Below are positions 17,742-27,374 of a stretch of 64,000 nt of DNA, one piece after another (position 1 is the stretch's first letter; the number at the start of each line of letters is the position of its first letter). Below the pieces are notes generated by a model. It worked only from the letters and a program-made list of their open reading frames with translations, was not told the DNA's origin and did not search any database. Made by a program: the position numbers and the translations under genes. The DNA is from Huiozyma naganishii CBS 8797 (lineage: Eukaryota; Ascomycota; Saccharomycetes; Saccharomycetales; Saccharomycetaceae): the NCBI RefSeq assembly GCF_000348985.1, contig NC_035931.1, positions 248,001 to 312,000 on the forward strand, given 5' to 3'.

Positions 17742-20438
17742 CTATTGGAGCACTTGCATGACATTGTCAAATAGAGTACCCATCGTGACATTCTGGATGT
17801 TTTCAAACATGTTGGAAAAGCTGTTCATGTTCAAAGTCTGCCCGGTTTTGGCGCCATCTATTATCTCCTGGGCGGCGTCTTCTTCATCGTCATCGGCCAA
17901 CGACAAGCCATTTTCACCTTTCTTCAAAGTCATGGCCCGCAGTTGCTGCAGGTAATCGTGGTCCTCTGAATCCTGAGTTTGAGCATCAGCGTTGGCCGAG
18001 ACACTAGAAGAGGCTGGTTTTAGTGCGTCCAGCAGACCTTCTCTATTTATCTCATCGGCTATCTCTGTGTTCACCGTAGTGCCTACAACACCAAGTCTCG
18101 ATGATATGTCCAAGAAAATGAAATCAGTGTCGTGGTTCCAACCGATCCATGAGATGTAATCTGGATGCACAAAATCGCCCAGTTTCGCGGTCAGTGTGGA
18201 ATTAAACACTATGATGTGTGAACGGTATTTTAGTTCTTTGCCCGGCAGATGTTCGTTGATAACTAGCGCCACTTTGTCACTTTTGCTGTCACACGAAATG
18301 AGTCTTCCTAAATGACTATTTTTGTAGTTACCGTGGACGTAGGGGTACATATCCAGCGCGCTCACCAGTTTACCGCTCAACAGATCCAGGGTCATCAAAT
18401 TCGTTTCCGTGGCAACCAAAAGAACCGTTTCACTGACCAGCTTTATTATCTTTATCTCTGAATCCATCGTGAAGTCGCCGGTGCCCCCGTTGTTGAAGAT
18501 GTCGTCATCGATCTTTTTGAACGAGTCGAAATCAATGATTTGCAACTTGTCATCGAATGCATGGAACACGAGCGACAAGTCCCTCGAACAGACCGTGGAT
18601 ACCGAGTTGCTAAAGTGGTTGAAGTTTGGCATGTTGATCTTCTTCAGACACCAATTGTTTTCCCTCTCGTCAAATTCCCAATACTTCAACCCACCGTTGT
18701 TGTCTGCAGATATGACGCCGCCGTTCTCCCCTGGACATGCCGAGATATCGACGATGGGGGAGCTGATCCCGTGTGGGTTCAGAACTTTCGTCTTCAGTTC
18801 CCACGTACCGGCACCCCCCCCGGCGGAAGTTTCATCTGCTTGTGTACCCCTCGCCCAGAATTTCAAGACATGCGTCAAGTCGTTCGACGACAGAAGGTCT
18901 TCCGGTGGGTAATCGACCTCGTAAGTGACAAGCCAGTCCCCTGGCCCCACGACTTTCAAATTCCTGATCTGCGGGTCCTTGACGTTCAATTCGTTTCTGA
19001 CTTTACCCATGTGGTTTTGAATGCTGTCCGTCAAATACTGCAAGGCCACTTGCTCATTCTTGTAGAAGTCGTACGTTTGTAGGTTGGTACCGTGAGGCAG
19101 GTACAATTGTTTGGTCACTGGGTTGATATCGACAAACGCGGTGAAGTCAGAGTTCTTTGTCTTCAACAGTTTCTTTCTGTATTTCCTCTCTGCTGCTCCA
19201 CTGTTGAGGTTGATCGTGGAGACTGGTTGCGTGAAATCTGCGATCTTCGTGTCAAACACAGGCAGTGGTCCTGAGATGGACAGTTTTGAGGTCAAATCAG
19301 CTGCGTTCAAGAGCAACACTTGGTAATCCGCGTTGCTTTCGTTTTCGGTCATTTGCAACGCTACTGAGTAAAACTGGCTGTTCTTCCCGATCGCTTGGAC
19401 ATCGAGCACTATCCCGTTCAGTCTGGGTAGAAACTGCTGCATGTTTGTGGACAGTTGCCAGAAGCTGAGCACTTTCTCCCACCCACCAGAGATCAGGTAC
19501 GAGCTGTCGTCGTTGAAAACGAGGGCGAGCACCGAGTCGATATGCCACTTCAGGTATCTCAGATGCATGTCTTGGTCTGGTTTCGTGGTTAGCGAAACGA
19601 GCGTGATCACACCGGATGCAAACCCGAGAGCCAACTGCGACCTGCTGTTGTCCACTGCGAGACAGGTGACGAATCTGTTGATGGTCTGTGCCTGTTGGAC
19701 CGAGTTATTATCCGGGAAGAGGGACTCGAGCGGGAACTGCAAGTCAAGGGGACCCAAGTCATCGTCAAAGATCGACTTGACCCTCACTGTTCTCTGGTGT
19801 TCTTTATCATTCTGGAGCAGAACGAGTGTTGTCTCTGCTGTGGACCATGAACTCAAAAGCACATCTTGGAACTCCACCGAGTTGGATAATTCTGCCGCGT
19901 CACCCCCAGCTGAAAATTGCAAATCCGACAAGTGGTAATCGAAACTGGTTTTGGATTTCTGTCTATCCTGGGTCACAGACAACACTTTGAATTTCCCCTC
20001 ACGCTCAAATACTTTGTACACAGTATCTTCGCCCGTGGCCAATTGGAAGAACCGCGGCTGTTCCAGTTGCTTCCCGACGTACTTCAAGACCACCAATTGA
20101 CCCCTGCTCGTGACCAAAGTGACCAACCTATCCTCCTGCCTCTCTGCAGGCTGCGAGATATCACCTAGCAAGATATCTGTGACGACTGTGTCCCTCCCTG
20201 TGAAAATCGTCGCGAGAAGCTCGTTGTTAGCAAACTTCAGCGTCTTGACACACTGCCTCGTGTTGACATTGTACACTTTGATCTGGTTATTGAAGGGGAC
20301 AATGTAGTTCTGTTGGTCCCCAGTGATGCATGACACGTTCCTGTCCACGAATGTGGGATTCGCAGCCCTGGGCAGGACCGGTTTCCCACCGGACACAAGC
20401 GACAGCTTGTACTCCTGCGACACCGCCGAGTACTTCAT
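17742..20438 (-). CDS. NAN1: U3 snoRNP/t-UTP subunit Nan1 (Utp17)
   Basis: 898 residues (S. cerevisiae Nan1 about 896) from an ATG at 20438. WD40 repeats form two beta-propellers: visible blades include YIVPFNNQIKVYNVNTRQCVKTLKF near residue 45, LRYLKWHIDSVLALVFNDDSSYLISGGWEKVLSFW near 295, and WELKTKVLNPHGISSPIVDISACP near 550. The C-terminus is acidic and helical. As part of the t-UTP/UtpA complex it binds the 5'ETS of nascent pre-rRNA and supports Pol I transcription and small-subunit processome assembly in the nucleolus. The upstream region has both a PAC box and an RRPE, the standard ribosome-biogenesis pair. Several long plus-strand frames (18409-18912, 18540-19082, 19441-19938) are antisense shadows. 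Confidence 0.96.
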   Translation of the reverse strand: MKYSAVSQEYKLSLVSGGKPVLPRAANPTFVDRNVSCITGDQQNYIVPFNNQIKVYNVNTRQCVKTLKFANNELLATIFTGRDTVVTDILLGDISQPAERQEDRLVTLVTSRGQLVVLKYVGKQLEQPRFFQLATGEDTVYKVFEREGKFKVLSVTQDRQKSKTSFDYHLSDLQFSAGGDAAELSNSVEFQDVLLSSWSTAETTLVLLQNDKEHQRTVRVKSIFDDDLGPLDLQFPLESLFPDNNSVQQAQTINRFVTCLAVDNSRSQLALGFASGVITLVSLTTKPDQDMHLRYLKWHIDSVLALVFNDDSSYLISGGWEKVLSFWQLSTNMQQFLPRLNGIVLDVQAIGKNSQFYSVALQMTENESNADYQVLLLNAADLTSKLSISGPLPVFDTKIADFTQPVSTINLNSGAAERKYRKKLLKTKNSDFTAFVDINPVTKQLYLPHGTNLQTYDFYKNEQVALQYLTDSIQNHMGKVRNELNVKDPQIRNLKVVGPGDWLVTYEVDYPPEDLLSSNDLTHVLKFWARGTQADETSAGGGAGTWELKTKVLNPHGISSPIVDISACPGENGGVISADNNGGLKYWEFDERENNWCLKKINMPNFNHFSNSVSTVCSRDLSLVFHAFDDKLQIIDFDSFKKIDDDIFNNGGTGDFTMDSEIKIIKLVSETVLLVATETNLMTLDLLSGKLVSALDMYPYVHGNYKNSHLGRLISCDSKSDKVALVINEHLPGKELKYRSHIIVFNSTLTAKLGDFVHPDYISWIGWNHDTDFIFLDISSRLGVVGTTVNTEIADEINREGLLDALKPASSSVSANADAQTQDSEDHDYLQQLRAMTLKKGENGLSLADDDEEDAAQEIIDGAKTGQTLNMNSFSNMFENIQNVTMGTLFDNVMQVLQ

Positions 20439-20534
20439 CTATATGCTGCTGAGATGCCCTGGACAGACAGACTTCACCACCATCAAACCATCGGAACAGG
20501 CCCTCTCTCTCACATATCCAGTGTGCAAAATTGA

Positions 20535-20542
20535 ACCTCATC
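20535..20542 (-). promoter_or_regulatory. PAC box of NAN1
   Basis: CTCATCGC on the plus strand, GCGATGAG toward NAN1, about 100 bp upstream of its ATG. PAC is bound by Dot6/Tod6 and marks ribosome-biogenesis and Pol I/III subunit genes. Confidence 0.7.
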
Positions 20543-20557
20543 GCAAAAAATCAAAAA

Positions 20558-20567
20558 ATAAAAATTT
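20558..20567. promoter_or_regulatory. RRPE of NAN1
   Basis: AAAAATTTTC, the rRNA-processing element bound by Stb3, lies 15 bp beyond the PAC box; the PAC-RRPE spacing is typical of this regulon. Confidence 0.65.
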
Positions 20568-20927
20568 TCAGTTTCGTCGCTCGCGATATCCACAGCTCGG
20601 TCACTGTTCCCCAGCAGCAGCACCCGCCCACGCGGACGCAGACACTACCACTGCAAGCACCACCGCGACCAGTACAGCACAGCACAGCGACCAGCACCAC
20701 CGCACCTGGGAAACACCATGGGGACCTGCTCGCTAGTATACCTTCCCGCCCCACACACATGCAGAGCAGCACCCGCCGTCCAGAACGATCTTCTCTGCGA
20801 AGAGATAAAATTTTCAGTTCAAACTGAAATAAAACTCTTCGCAGAGAGCAGTCTCAGCACAGGTCCACTCTTGCACGGAGCAGTTGCGGTTGCCAAACAC
20901 ACCCTCACAACAGCGCATTCCGCAGCC

Positions 20928-21140
20928 ATGATTGTCCCTGTTAGATGCTTTTCGTGCGGTAAAGTGGTCGGCGACAAGTGGGAGGCGTACCTGAACATGC
21001 TGCAGGAGGAGGAGCTCGACGAGGGGACCGCGCTGTCGAGGCTCGGGCTGACGAGGTACTGCTGCAGGAGAATGATTCTCACGCACGTGGACCTGATCGA
21101 GAAGTTCCTGAGATACAACCCGCTGGAGAAGAGGGACTGA
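20928..21140 (+). CDS. RPB10: RNA polymerase subunit ABC10-beta (Rpb10)
   Basis: 70 residues, exactly the length of Rpb10, shared by RNA polymerases I, II and III. The ATG at 20928 begins [12 protein letters not shown]; the upstream extension of the same frame is not coding because the conserved protein starts here. The zinc site Cys7-Cys10 ... Cys45-Cys46 is complete (CFSC and YCCRR), and the C-terminal helix [13 protein letters not shown] is conserved. It is a YOR-set gene (YOR210W) lying between NAN1 and HHO1 of the YPL set. The next gene is 253 bp downstream in the same direction. Confidence 0.99.
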   Translation: MIVPVRCFSCGKVVGDKWEAYLNMLQEEELDEGTALSRLGLTRYCCRRMILTHVDLIEKFLRYNPLEKRD

Positions 21141-21344
21141 CCGCTCTGTACCATACAACTACTACATATAACACATACTCACATACTGGAACAGTACATT
21201 TCAAGATCACTTTAAACGGCGGCATCGGGCGGTTTCCCTTTTGGGACGCCTCGCTGTTTTGTTGATAGTAACGCGGTTTGTTTTGTTTATTATATACTGC
21301 ACAACACAACACAGCACTCCTCTGGTTGTAACTACCTCAGGGGA

Positions 21345-21369
21345 ACACACACACACACACACACACACA
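21345..21369 (+). repeat. (AC)12 microsatellite in the HHO1 leader
   Basis: Uninterrupted AC dinucleotides ending 24 bp before the HHO1 ATG, probably transcribed in the 5' UTR or at the core promoter. Length is expected to vary between strains. Confidence 0.95.
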
Positions 21370-21393
21370 TCTACAGTTTAGTTAAGTTTCACG

Positions 21394-22164
21394 ATGGCTC
21401 CAAGAAAGACCGCTGCTAAGAAGGCCAAAGTCGCGAAGAAACCGGCCGGTACAAAGGCCGCTAAGGGGACAACCCCGGCGGCTGTCAAGGGTAAGAGGGC
21501 GCAGCCTTCCCCCAACAAGACGTACAAAGAGCTGATTTCCGAGGCGCTGAAGACGTTGAAGTCCCGCAAGGGTGTCAGTCGCCCAGCCCTGAAGAAGTAC
21601 ATCAAGGAGCACAACGCGTCCATGGCGAAGATCTCCACTTTCGATCACTACTTGAACCAAGCTATCAAGAGAGGCGTTGACTCAGGGGACTTCGAACTGC
21701 CAAGGGGGCCCTCCGGTACCGTGAGGCTGGTGGCGAAACCCAAGGCTCCTGCGAGTGCGACCCCGGCTGCTAAGAAGGTCGTCAAGGCGAAGAAACCGGC
21801 TACTGTCTCTACCGCTGCCGCTGCCGCTGCTGCCTCGAAGAAGAAGACCGCCAAGAAAGTGGTCAAGGCGAAGAAGACCGCCGCTTCTGCTCCTGCATCC
21901 AGCAGTCTGGCTCCAACCTACAGAGAAATGATCATCAAGAGTGTCGTTTCCATGAACGAGGGTAAGGGCTCCAGCCGTACCGCACTGAAGAAACACATCT
22001 TGGATGAGTATTTCGCCAAATCAAAAGAGATCAAGAACTTCAACTCGCTCTTCAACAACGCGGTCAAGAAGGCAGTAGAGGACGGGTACCTGTCCCAGCC
22101 AAAGGGACCCGCAGGTGTCATCAAAGTGCTCAAGAAGGGCAAATCTTTTGCAACGGGTGCCTAA
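21394..22164 (+). CDS. HHO1: Linker histone H1 with two globular domains
   Basis: 256 residues (S. cerevisiae Hho1 about 258), ATG at 21394. The arrangement is the unusual yeast one: a Lys/Ala-rich tail (1-40), first winged-helix H15 domain (about 42-112, [18 protein letters not shown] ... GPSGTVRLV), a Lys/Ala/Pro linker with an (Ala)7 run (113-172), and a second H15 domain (about 173-247). There is almost no C-terminal tail. It binds nucleosomal linker DNA, compacts chromatin in stationary phase and restrains recombination. The strong preference for AAG and GCC/GCT codons suggests high expression. Confidence 0.98.
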   Translation: MAPRKTAAKKAKVAKKPAGTKAAKGTTPAAVKGKRAQPSPNKTYKELISEALKTLKSRKGVSRPALKKYIKEHNASMAKISTFDHYLNQAIKRGVDSGDFELPRGPSGTVRLVAKPKAPASATPAAKKVVKAKKPATVSTAAAAAAASKKKTAKKVVKAKKTAASAPASSSLAPTYREMIIKSVVSMNEGKGSSRTALKKHILDEYFAKSKEIKNFNSLFNNAVKKAVEDGYLSQPKGPAGVIKVLKKGKSFATGA

Positions 22165-22774
22165 TTACTGGCAGAACTATACCCTCAACCTAACCAAGCA
22201 AGGCACACAGGGGATAGACACCACGGGACGTTCACAGATAAGTATTGGAAAAAAGGAAAAAAGGAAGCAATTAAAATTAATCTTGCAGATTTCTGGACCG
22301 TCAACCTCTACGACTACCTCCCCCCCCTCTCTTTTTACTAGTGTAACATTATATATTATTCTATCTTCCCTCTCTTCTTCATCTCCGGTCCCTCCAGGAA
22401 CTGTTCATTTCGTAAACAGTGACAAGAAAAAATCACAAGCCCTAATTCCAAAAATTTTCAAAGACCTCCTCGTCGTTTCTTGTGTACAAACACGGAACTC
22501 ACATTGCATTCTCGGCCCTAAGCTCCGCATATTCACGAGTCCGTACACAAGCATCCATCCCGCTTTGTACAGAACTCGCAAATCAAGAAGAAGGGTACTC
22601 TTTCTCTAACCTTTGACTGTGGGGAAAAATAAAACAATAGGGAAAAAATAAAGAAGAAGATTTGAACCGGAGGTAAGGCTCGAGGAAGCTCATCGCGACT
22701 GTAAGTTTTGAAATTGTGAAGGTATAAACATCTTTTTTGCCCAGCTTGATATACCAGAAATTGGAGTCACAGCA
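22165..22774. promoter_or_regulatory. HHO1 terminator and TBF1 promoter
   Basis: 610 bp between tandem genes, with pyrimidine-rich tracts (22318-22336, 22365-22385). It holds AAGCCCTAA at 22437-22445 and CCCTAA at 22516-22521, both Tbf1-type cores. No RNA gene recognised. Confidence 0.55.
22437..22445 (-). promoter_or_regulatory. Tbf1-type site in the TBF1 promoter
   Basis: Reads TTAGGGCTT on the minus strand, the same nine bases as two of the three elements between SPC29 and PTP2. It lies 330 bp before the TBF1 ATG; a second TTAGGG core is at 22516-22521. Suggests autoregulation. Confidence 0.6.
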
Positions 22775-24679
22775 ATGGGGCGTAATAATGAAACTGAGTA
22801 CGTTTCTGTGGAAAGTAGCGCCGCAAACAACAATAACAACAACGGTAACGGGTATATTGGCGATGGTGCAGCGATTGCGAATGAGGTAGGAAAAGTGGAA
22901 GAAGAGACCGCCGTCAACAATTGCGAAAGCCTCAACAGGTTTAACAGCATTATACAGCTGCTGCCCCTCAGGACGAGGCTGACAATATCGTCCCTTTGTC
23001 TGCTCGATAACGTGTCCACGCAGATGCTAAGGTTCTTGCTCTTCAACGCCAATTCTCCACAGGTACTCGCGATGTTCACGGATGCGGCGAACTACTTGAA
23101 CTCGAGCGAGACGGAAACTTTCCAGGTTCTATTGCAATTGTTCAAACAGGTGCGGCTGATATACAACGCTCGGTCGCCCCTGTTGAACGTTCACGACGTC
23201 GCTCCAGGTCTGTGGTTCCCCAATTCCCCACCTCCGTTGCTACTCAGAGGCCACGAGGCGTTCATAATTGCTGCCATCAGGAAGACGAACCTGCTGACTT
23301 TCATACTCACGACGCTCAACTGCTTCAATTACGGGTTCGATCTTTTGCAGAACACGTTCTTGGACATCTTCTGCCCAAACACACTCTACACGGGGACCAC
23401 CACGACGGACCAGAATGGGAAGTTTTTGAAATCGCAGGCGATCCTGTACTTGGACTTGAAGACGCAGGCCTACATTTCCGGGTTGAAACCACACGAGGAC
23501 GAAAATCAATGCGTCACGGAGGAAAGCGTGTCTGAATTGCTGGATATTATCTTCCCAAACGATCTCCCCGACAAACTCGTAGCGAGGAGGACAGGCGCAC
23601 AGGTGCAAGCGTCCAACGAGACACTGACCACATCAGAGAGAGACTTTATCGACCGGTGTATCCGTCGTAAAGAAAATCTTTCCCGCTTCAGTGACACCAA
23701 GGAACTGGGGGAAAGCTACGACTGGAACCACTTTATCAAGGAGTTGCTCGACTACTGCAACAAAAACATGGGACTCATTATCTGGGGACAGAAGGGCCGC
23801 GGGAAGTCCCCGCTGTTTATGTTTGACACGGAGGAGTTCGACCCACAAGTCCTATACGCCTCGGGCGCAGCAGAGGTGAGTCCACGGACCACAACATCGG
23901 AACCGACAAAGAAGAAGAAGCAGAAGCAAAACAAGAAGACGATGACGGCAGCGGAGAAAAAAATGGCAACCACTCCACAGGAACCTGGGACAAACGCTTC
24001 CCAGACAAGGGACCACACGGATGTTACCTTGGAAAACGTTGACGAGGCACTAGTGGGGGGTCCTGACTCCACCGCGGGGGAAGGGTACGCGGCAATGCCA
24101 CTGGACCCTACAGACAGGAGCAAGAGAAATAACGCCATGACCGAATATATCGTCAACGCTGCCGTGGCTGCATCCGGTACGAACGGGATCAAGAAGTTGA
24201 AGTCGAAGCGCACGTGGTCCAAGGATGAGGAAGACGCCCTGGTAGAAGGACTCAGGGTGGTCGGCTCGTCGTGGTCTAAAATACTCGATCTGTATGGGCC
24301 TGGTGGGAAAGTATCGGAGAGCTTGAAAAACAGAACTCAAGTACAGTTGAAGGACAAAGCTAGGAATTGGAAACTACAGTATCTGAAAAATAACAGGGAA
24401 CTTCCCGAGTACCTGATAAAAGTGACTGGTAATTTGGAGAACATAAACCGAAGTAAGAAGAAGGCGAAACCCAGCGCATTAGCACCAACACCAGCGCCAG
24501 CACCAGAACCGCTGTCAACACTCGAAGAAAGTCAAATAGACGATCGCCGAATGAGCGAAGCGGAGATGTTGGACCCAGCGGCAGCTAGACGTATAGACCA
24601 AGACCCCTCTGATGGCCTCTTCGATGGCACGAACACTGAAAGCGCAGAATTTGATCCAAACCTAGAAACCAGCATGTAG
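22775..24679 (+). CDS. TBF1: Telobox-binding factor Tbf1
   Basis: 634 residues, longer than the ~562 of S. cerevisiae, ATG at 22775. After an Asn-rich start comes the TRF-homology-like helical domain (about 45-270; INQ-like LQLFKQVRLIYNARSPLLNV, FDLLQNTFLDIFCPNTLYTG). A low-complexity Lys/Thr/Pro linker follows, then the telobox Myb/SANT domain near residues 475-540. There the sequence KRTWSKDEEDALVEGL, WSKILDLYGPGG and VQLKDKARNWKLQYLKN gives the base-contacting third helix. Tbf1 binds TTAGGG repeats, insulates subtelomeric silencing, regulates telomere addition and drives snoRNA and other promoters. Its own upstream region contains matching sites. Confidence 0.96.
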   Translation: MGRNNETEYVSVESSAANNNNNNGNGYIGDGAAIANEVGKVEEETAVNNCESLNRFNSIIQLLPLRTRLTISSLCLLDNVSTQMLRFLLFNANSPQVLAMFTDAANYLNSSETETFQVLLQLFKQVRLIYNARSPLLNVHDVAPGLWFPNSPPPLLLRGHEAFIIAAIRKTNLLTFILTTLNCFNYGFDLLQNTFLDIFCPNTLYTGTTTTDQNGKFLKSQAILYLDLKTQAYISGLKPHEDENQCVTEESVSELLDIIFPNDLPDKLVARRTGAQVQASNETLTTSERDFIDRCIRRKENLSRFSDTKELGESYDWNHFIKELLDYCNKNMGLIIWGQKGRGKSPLFMFDTEEFDPQVLYASGAAEVSPRTTTSEPTKKKKQKQNKKTMTAAEKKMATTPQEPGTNASQTRDHTDVTLENVDEALVGGPDSTAGEGYAAMPLDPTDRSKRNNAMTEYIVNAAVAASGTNGIKKLKSKRTWSKDEEDALVEGLRVVGSSWSKILDLYGPGGKVSESLKNRTQVQLKDKARNWKLQYLKNNRELPEYLIKVTGNLENINRSKKKAKPSALAPTPAPAPEPLSTLEESQIDDRRMSEAEMLDPAAARRIDQDPSDGLFDGTNTESAEFDPNLETSM

Positions 24680-25062
24680 AGGGGTGGCGATGACTGTCTC
24701 TTGGACATCAAATTGAAGCGGAACAAAATTGTACTATATAGCGTTGTTAAATGAAGCGGGGTGCAGGGGAATCAAAAAAAACATAAAATAGAAGATCCAC
24801 ATCATCGTGGTAAGTTTCTTCATTCATTCTTGTTTTTGCCTTGGCCAGTGGGAACCCGCGTTGTATAAATACGTCTCTTGACCAATTTCCCTACTGGAGA
24901 ACACTCCTAGGGAAGGAAGTAGCCACTTGTAACTTTTCAATATTTTTACTATTTTTATTATTATTACTATTATCTATGATGTGCTACAAATTCGATTATC
25001 CCTTCTATATACAGATAATACATGTACGATTACATAGTTTCTGCACTAGTCCTCGCATTCGT
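24680..25062. other. Convergent TBF1/TAF14 intergenic region
   Basis: 383 bp between two stop codons; T-rich and A-rich tracts and TATATA-like efficiency elements suit overlapping terminators. Nothing else seen. Confidence 0.5.
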
Positions 25063-25875
25063 TCATTCGGTATTCTTCTTGACGTAGTCCCATAAACTCT
25101 TCAACAACCCGTCCGGGAGGCTATAAAGATCGATGATGAACTCTCCCTCTTCAACATTATTGGTCACGTTCATCTCTGGTGTGTTATTATCCGTTATCAT
25201 CTGTACGATCCCGACCAAATCGTCCTCGCTAAGCTTGGTCATACCAACAGCAAGCTTCTCCAAATCGACGTTACCCTTGATGGTCGACGCGCTTCCCGTT
25301 CTGGCCTTTTTGGCCTTTGGTTCCGCGCCGTTACTTATCAAAGCTTTCCTTTTGGTGCTCGTATCCTCTATGCTCCCGCTTTTCTCGAGTTCCGCGGTCA
25401 ATAGCGGCTTGTTCAAAGGAACCTGGATAACGTGGTCCACCTCGTACTCCTCTTGCAAGAAATTCAAATCGTGTGGGATCTTTCTCTCCCCAGCCTTTTC
25501 AAGGAAAAAGACGCTGATGTCAAGGGGGAACCCACCCCAACCTTGTTCCACTATCCTGAAGGGCAATTCCATGAAGGTTCTATTAGGATTGGCAAAAGTG
25601 GGATGCAGATGGTATATAACTTTTTCAAAGATTGTCGCGGGGACTTCTTTATTTTCTTCATCCAAAAGAACAACTTCAATGGACCACTGACGCACGGGAA
25701 AGTTCTCCACGGGAGGCACATCCGGCATGATGTGCTGCTTCGTTTTCACCCGAATAGTCCTCTTAACGCTCTGAATATAGACATTATAATTGTTTATTTT
25801 TTCAAGTTAGTAAAGAAACGCAAACTTCAAACACATTCATCATCATCAGCATCATCTTCAACATACTGCAACCAT
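25063..25875 (-). CDS. TAF14: YEATS-domain protein Taf14, spliced gene
   Basis: Two exons: 25867-25875 (nine bases encoding Met-Val-Ala) and 25063-25770. They give 238 residues (S. cerevisiae 244). The first exon is found by its GTATGT donor and because the spliced product reads MVASVKRTIRVKTKQHI, matching the S. cerevisiae start, which is also split by an intron. Without splicing the only ATG is at 25728 and the conserved first 18 residues are lost. The YEATS domain (about 8-125, PVENFPVRQWSIEVVLLDEE, GWGGFPLDISVFF) reads acylated H3K9, preferring crotonyl-lysine. A Lys-rich linker precedes the ET domain (EGEFIIDLYSLPDGLLKSLW). It is shared by TFIID, TFIIF, SWI/SNF, INO80 and NuA3. Confidence 0.96.
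25771..25866 (-). other. TAF14: TAF14 intron
   Basis: 96 nt. Donor GTATGT (plus-strand 25861-25866 ACATAC), branch point TACTAAC (25806-25812 on the complement) and acceptor CAG at 25773-25771, with about 36 nt from branch A to acceptor. All three are canonical for Saccharomycetaceae, and the position after codon 3 agrees with S. cerevisiae TAF14. Confidence 0.95.
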
Positions 25876-26214
25876 TGTGTAACGGGAACTATATCAATTA
25901 TACCTGGTCTCTAGACACAGTGTGGGACCCTAAACGCACACCTAAAACAAAATCCAGCGCGACTATCGCCCAAATGTATCGTCATTTTGAGTTTATTTCT
26001 TTTCGATATTTATTTTTTTCTGTTCAAAAGTTCAATTTCGTCGGAAGTGATGATAATAAGAGTGTGTGTCACAAAAGAGTCCCACTTTGCCAAAGACGAG
26101 ACCGTATCAAGAGAAAGAGATGTGCGTTGCTATTTGTTATTAAAAGTGTGCTATCTTTATATTTAAATGAGCTCTGATTGTGCAAAACAGGGGCAGAGCG
26201 ATTTTTTGAGAGGC
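25876..26214. other. TAF14 promoter and SPO19 3' region
   Basis: 339 bp between tandem minus-strand genes. ACCCTAA at 25927-25933 fits a Tbf1 core and lies 50 bp upstream of the TAF14 ATG. GTCACAAAA at 26068-26076 matches the MSE consensus. The 26130-26180 stretch is T-rich, probably the SPO19 terminator. Confidence 0.45.
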
Positions 26215-26982
26215 CTACGCCAGGATGAACGATGTAATGGCCCCCAAGACGATTGCCAGTAGACAATTCATAGGGGAGGTGAACGACGAGCCGTTCACTT
26301 CCGTGACCACTGCTGTGGTGTTGCGAACAGTAGTAGTGTTCCCCTCCACGTAGGTGAGAGGGTACTTGACGGCCTTCGTCGTGAGGGAAACCTTACTCTT
26401 GGTTGGTTTTGTGTAAATGGTACTCGTCGTGGTCTTCTCCTTCTTTTCCGTCTTAGTGGTGGTACAAGATTTTGTCTCGGTCACTTCCCAGGTTTTTTCC
26501 TTGTCGTTCTCCTTGGGGCAGCCCTTCTCCTTATCACAGGGCTTCTTCTCATAATCCTCGTCGTCTTCGTCCTCTTCCTTGTCCTTGTCCTTACCCTCAT
26601 GGTCCAGTATGACAGGTTCAACATTTTGAATAGGGACTAGGACATGTTCCTGCTTGTCCACAGACTCTGGACCGGCAATGGCCATCTCCGGTTGGTAGGC
26701 ATCTTGTTCATACATGGAAGCCGCAATTGCATTCTGTTCATCAAAGTTCACAAAGTCTGGTATTTCCTCGTAGTTACTCAACACTGGACTGAAAGTCGTC
26801 TTCATGTTTTCAATCACTTCCGGGGAGACAACAGAGGGGCCCAGGATCAGGACAACTTTGTCACCTTGCATGGAAATTATCGAGTCACCGCCAAAGTCTT
26901 TGGGATCAAGGGGAAGAGAGAATTTCTCTGCCCAGGCCAGGACGCTGCTGGCGGATAAAGTAAAAATAACTTGCTTCAACAT
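26215..26982 (-). CDS. SPO19: GPI-anchored meiotic/prospore protein (Spo19-type)
   Basis: 255 residues (S. cerevisiae Spo19 about 223) from an ATG at 26982. Residues 1-18 form a signal peptide. The conserved part is PLDPKDFGGDSIISMQGDKVVLILG (about 26-50). Then comes an acidic Asp/Glu/Lys stretch (about 128-165), a Thr/Lys-rich stalk, and a C-terminal hydrophobic tail after a NGSS-like omega region, as in GPI proteins. The paralogue pair SPO19/SPR2 is sporulation-specific and acts in prospore membrane or spore wall. A CACAAAA element (27170-27176) is about 190 bp upstream and fits Ndt80 control. Assignment rests on the N-terminal block plus synteny between TAF14 and STE13/RPL5. Confidence 0.85.
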   Translation of the reverse strand: MLKQVIFTLSASSVLAWAEKFSLPLDPKDFGGDSIISMQGDKVVLILGPSVVSPEVIENMKTTFSPVLSNYEEIPDFVNFDEQNAIAASMYEQDAYQPEMAIAGPESVDKQEHVLVPIQNVEPVILDHEGKDKDKEEDEDDEDYEKKPCDKEKGCPKENDKEKTWEVTETKSCTTTKTEKKEKTTTSTIYTKPTKSKVSLTTKAVKYPLTYVEGNTTTVRNTTAVVTEVNGSSFTSPMNCLLAIVLGAITSFILA

Positions 26983-27374
26983 CTTTGACTGGATAACTTA
27001 GAAAGCTTAGAAGGTTGGACTAACACTTGGAAGTTGCAGGATTTAGAACACAATCCGAAGGAAAGCAAATGGAAAGGGTGGAACAAAATGGGACCCACCT
27101 ATCCTCGAAACACAAGTCCTTTTTATATTCCAATTTCTCTTCTCTTTTGACACTTATATCTTTTTGTTACACAAAAACGGTACCACTTTACCGGAAATGG
27201 AAATTGGGAAGTAACCACTTTGACACCAGGTGTCAAGCGTTAGCGTACACACATTCGGTTGTGTCAGAGGGAGGGTGTTCTTGTAATAGGTTGAATTATT
27301 ACTAGGGGTACAAACCTATACGCGTACACTTGCAATTACGTATACATCTTATGTTTTCGAGTGGGAAAGCGCGG
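26983..27374. other. SPO19 promoter and STE13 3' region
   Basis: 392 bp. TACACAAAA at 27168-27176 has the MSE core CACAAAA with a mismatch at the first G. Otherwise T-rich tracts and short unrelated frames. Confidence 0.5.

Larger units (their letters stand above)
20439..20927. other. Divergent NAN1/RPB10 intergenic region
   Basis: 489 bp. The NAN1-proximal side contains the PAC and RRPE elements. The middle is a CAGCA/CCACC-rich stretch with no gene. A second RRPE-like AAAATTTTC at about 20811-20819, followed by a near-palindrome (TTCAGTTCAAACTGAA), lies about 110 bp before RPB10. Confidence 0.5.

Noticed and set aside
18409..19082. Plus-strand frames of 167 and 180 codons
   Set aside because: Antisense to NAN1 WD40 coding sequence; no motif.
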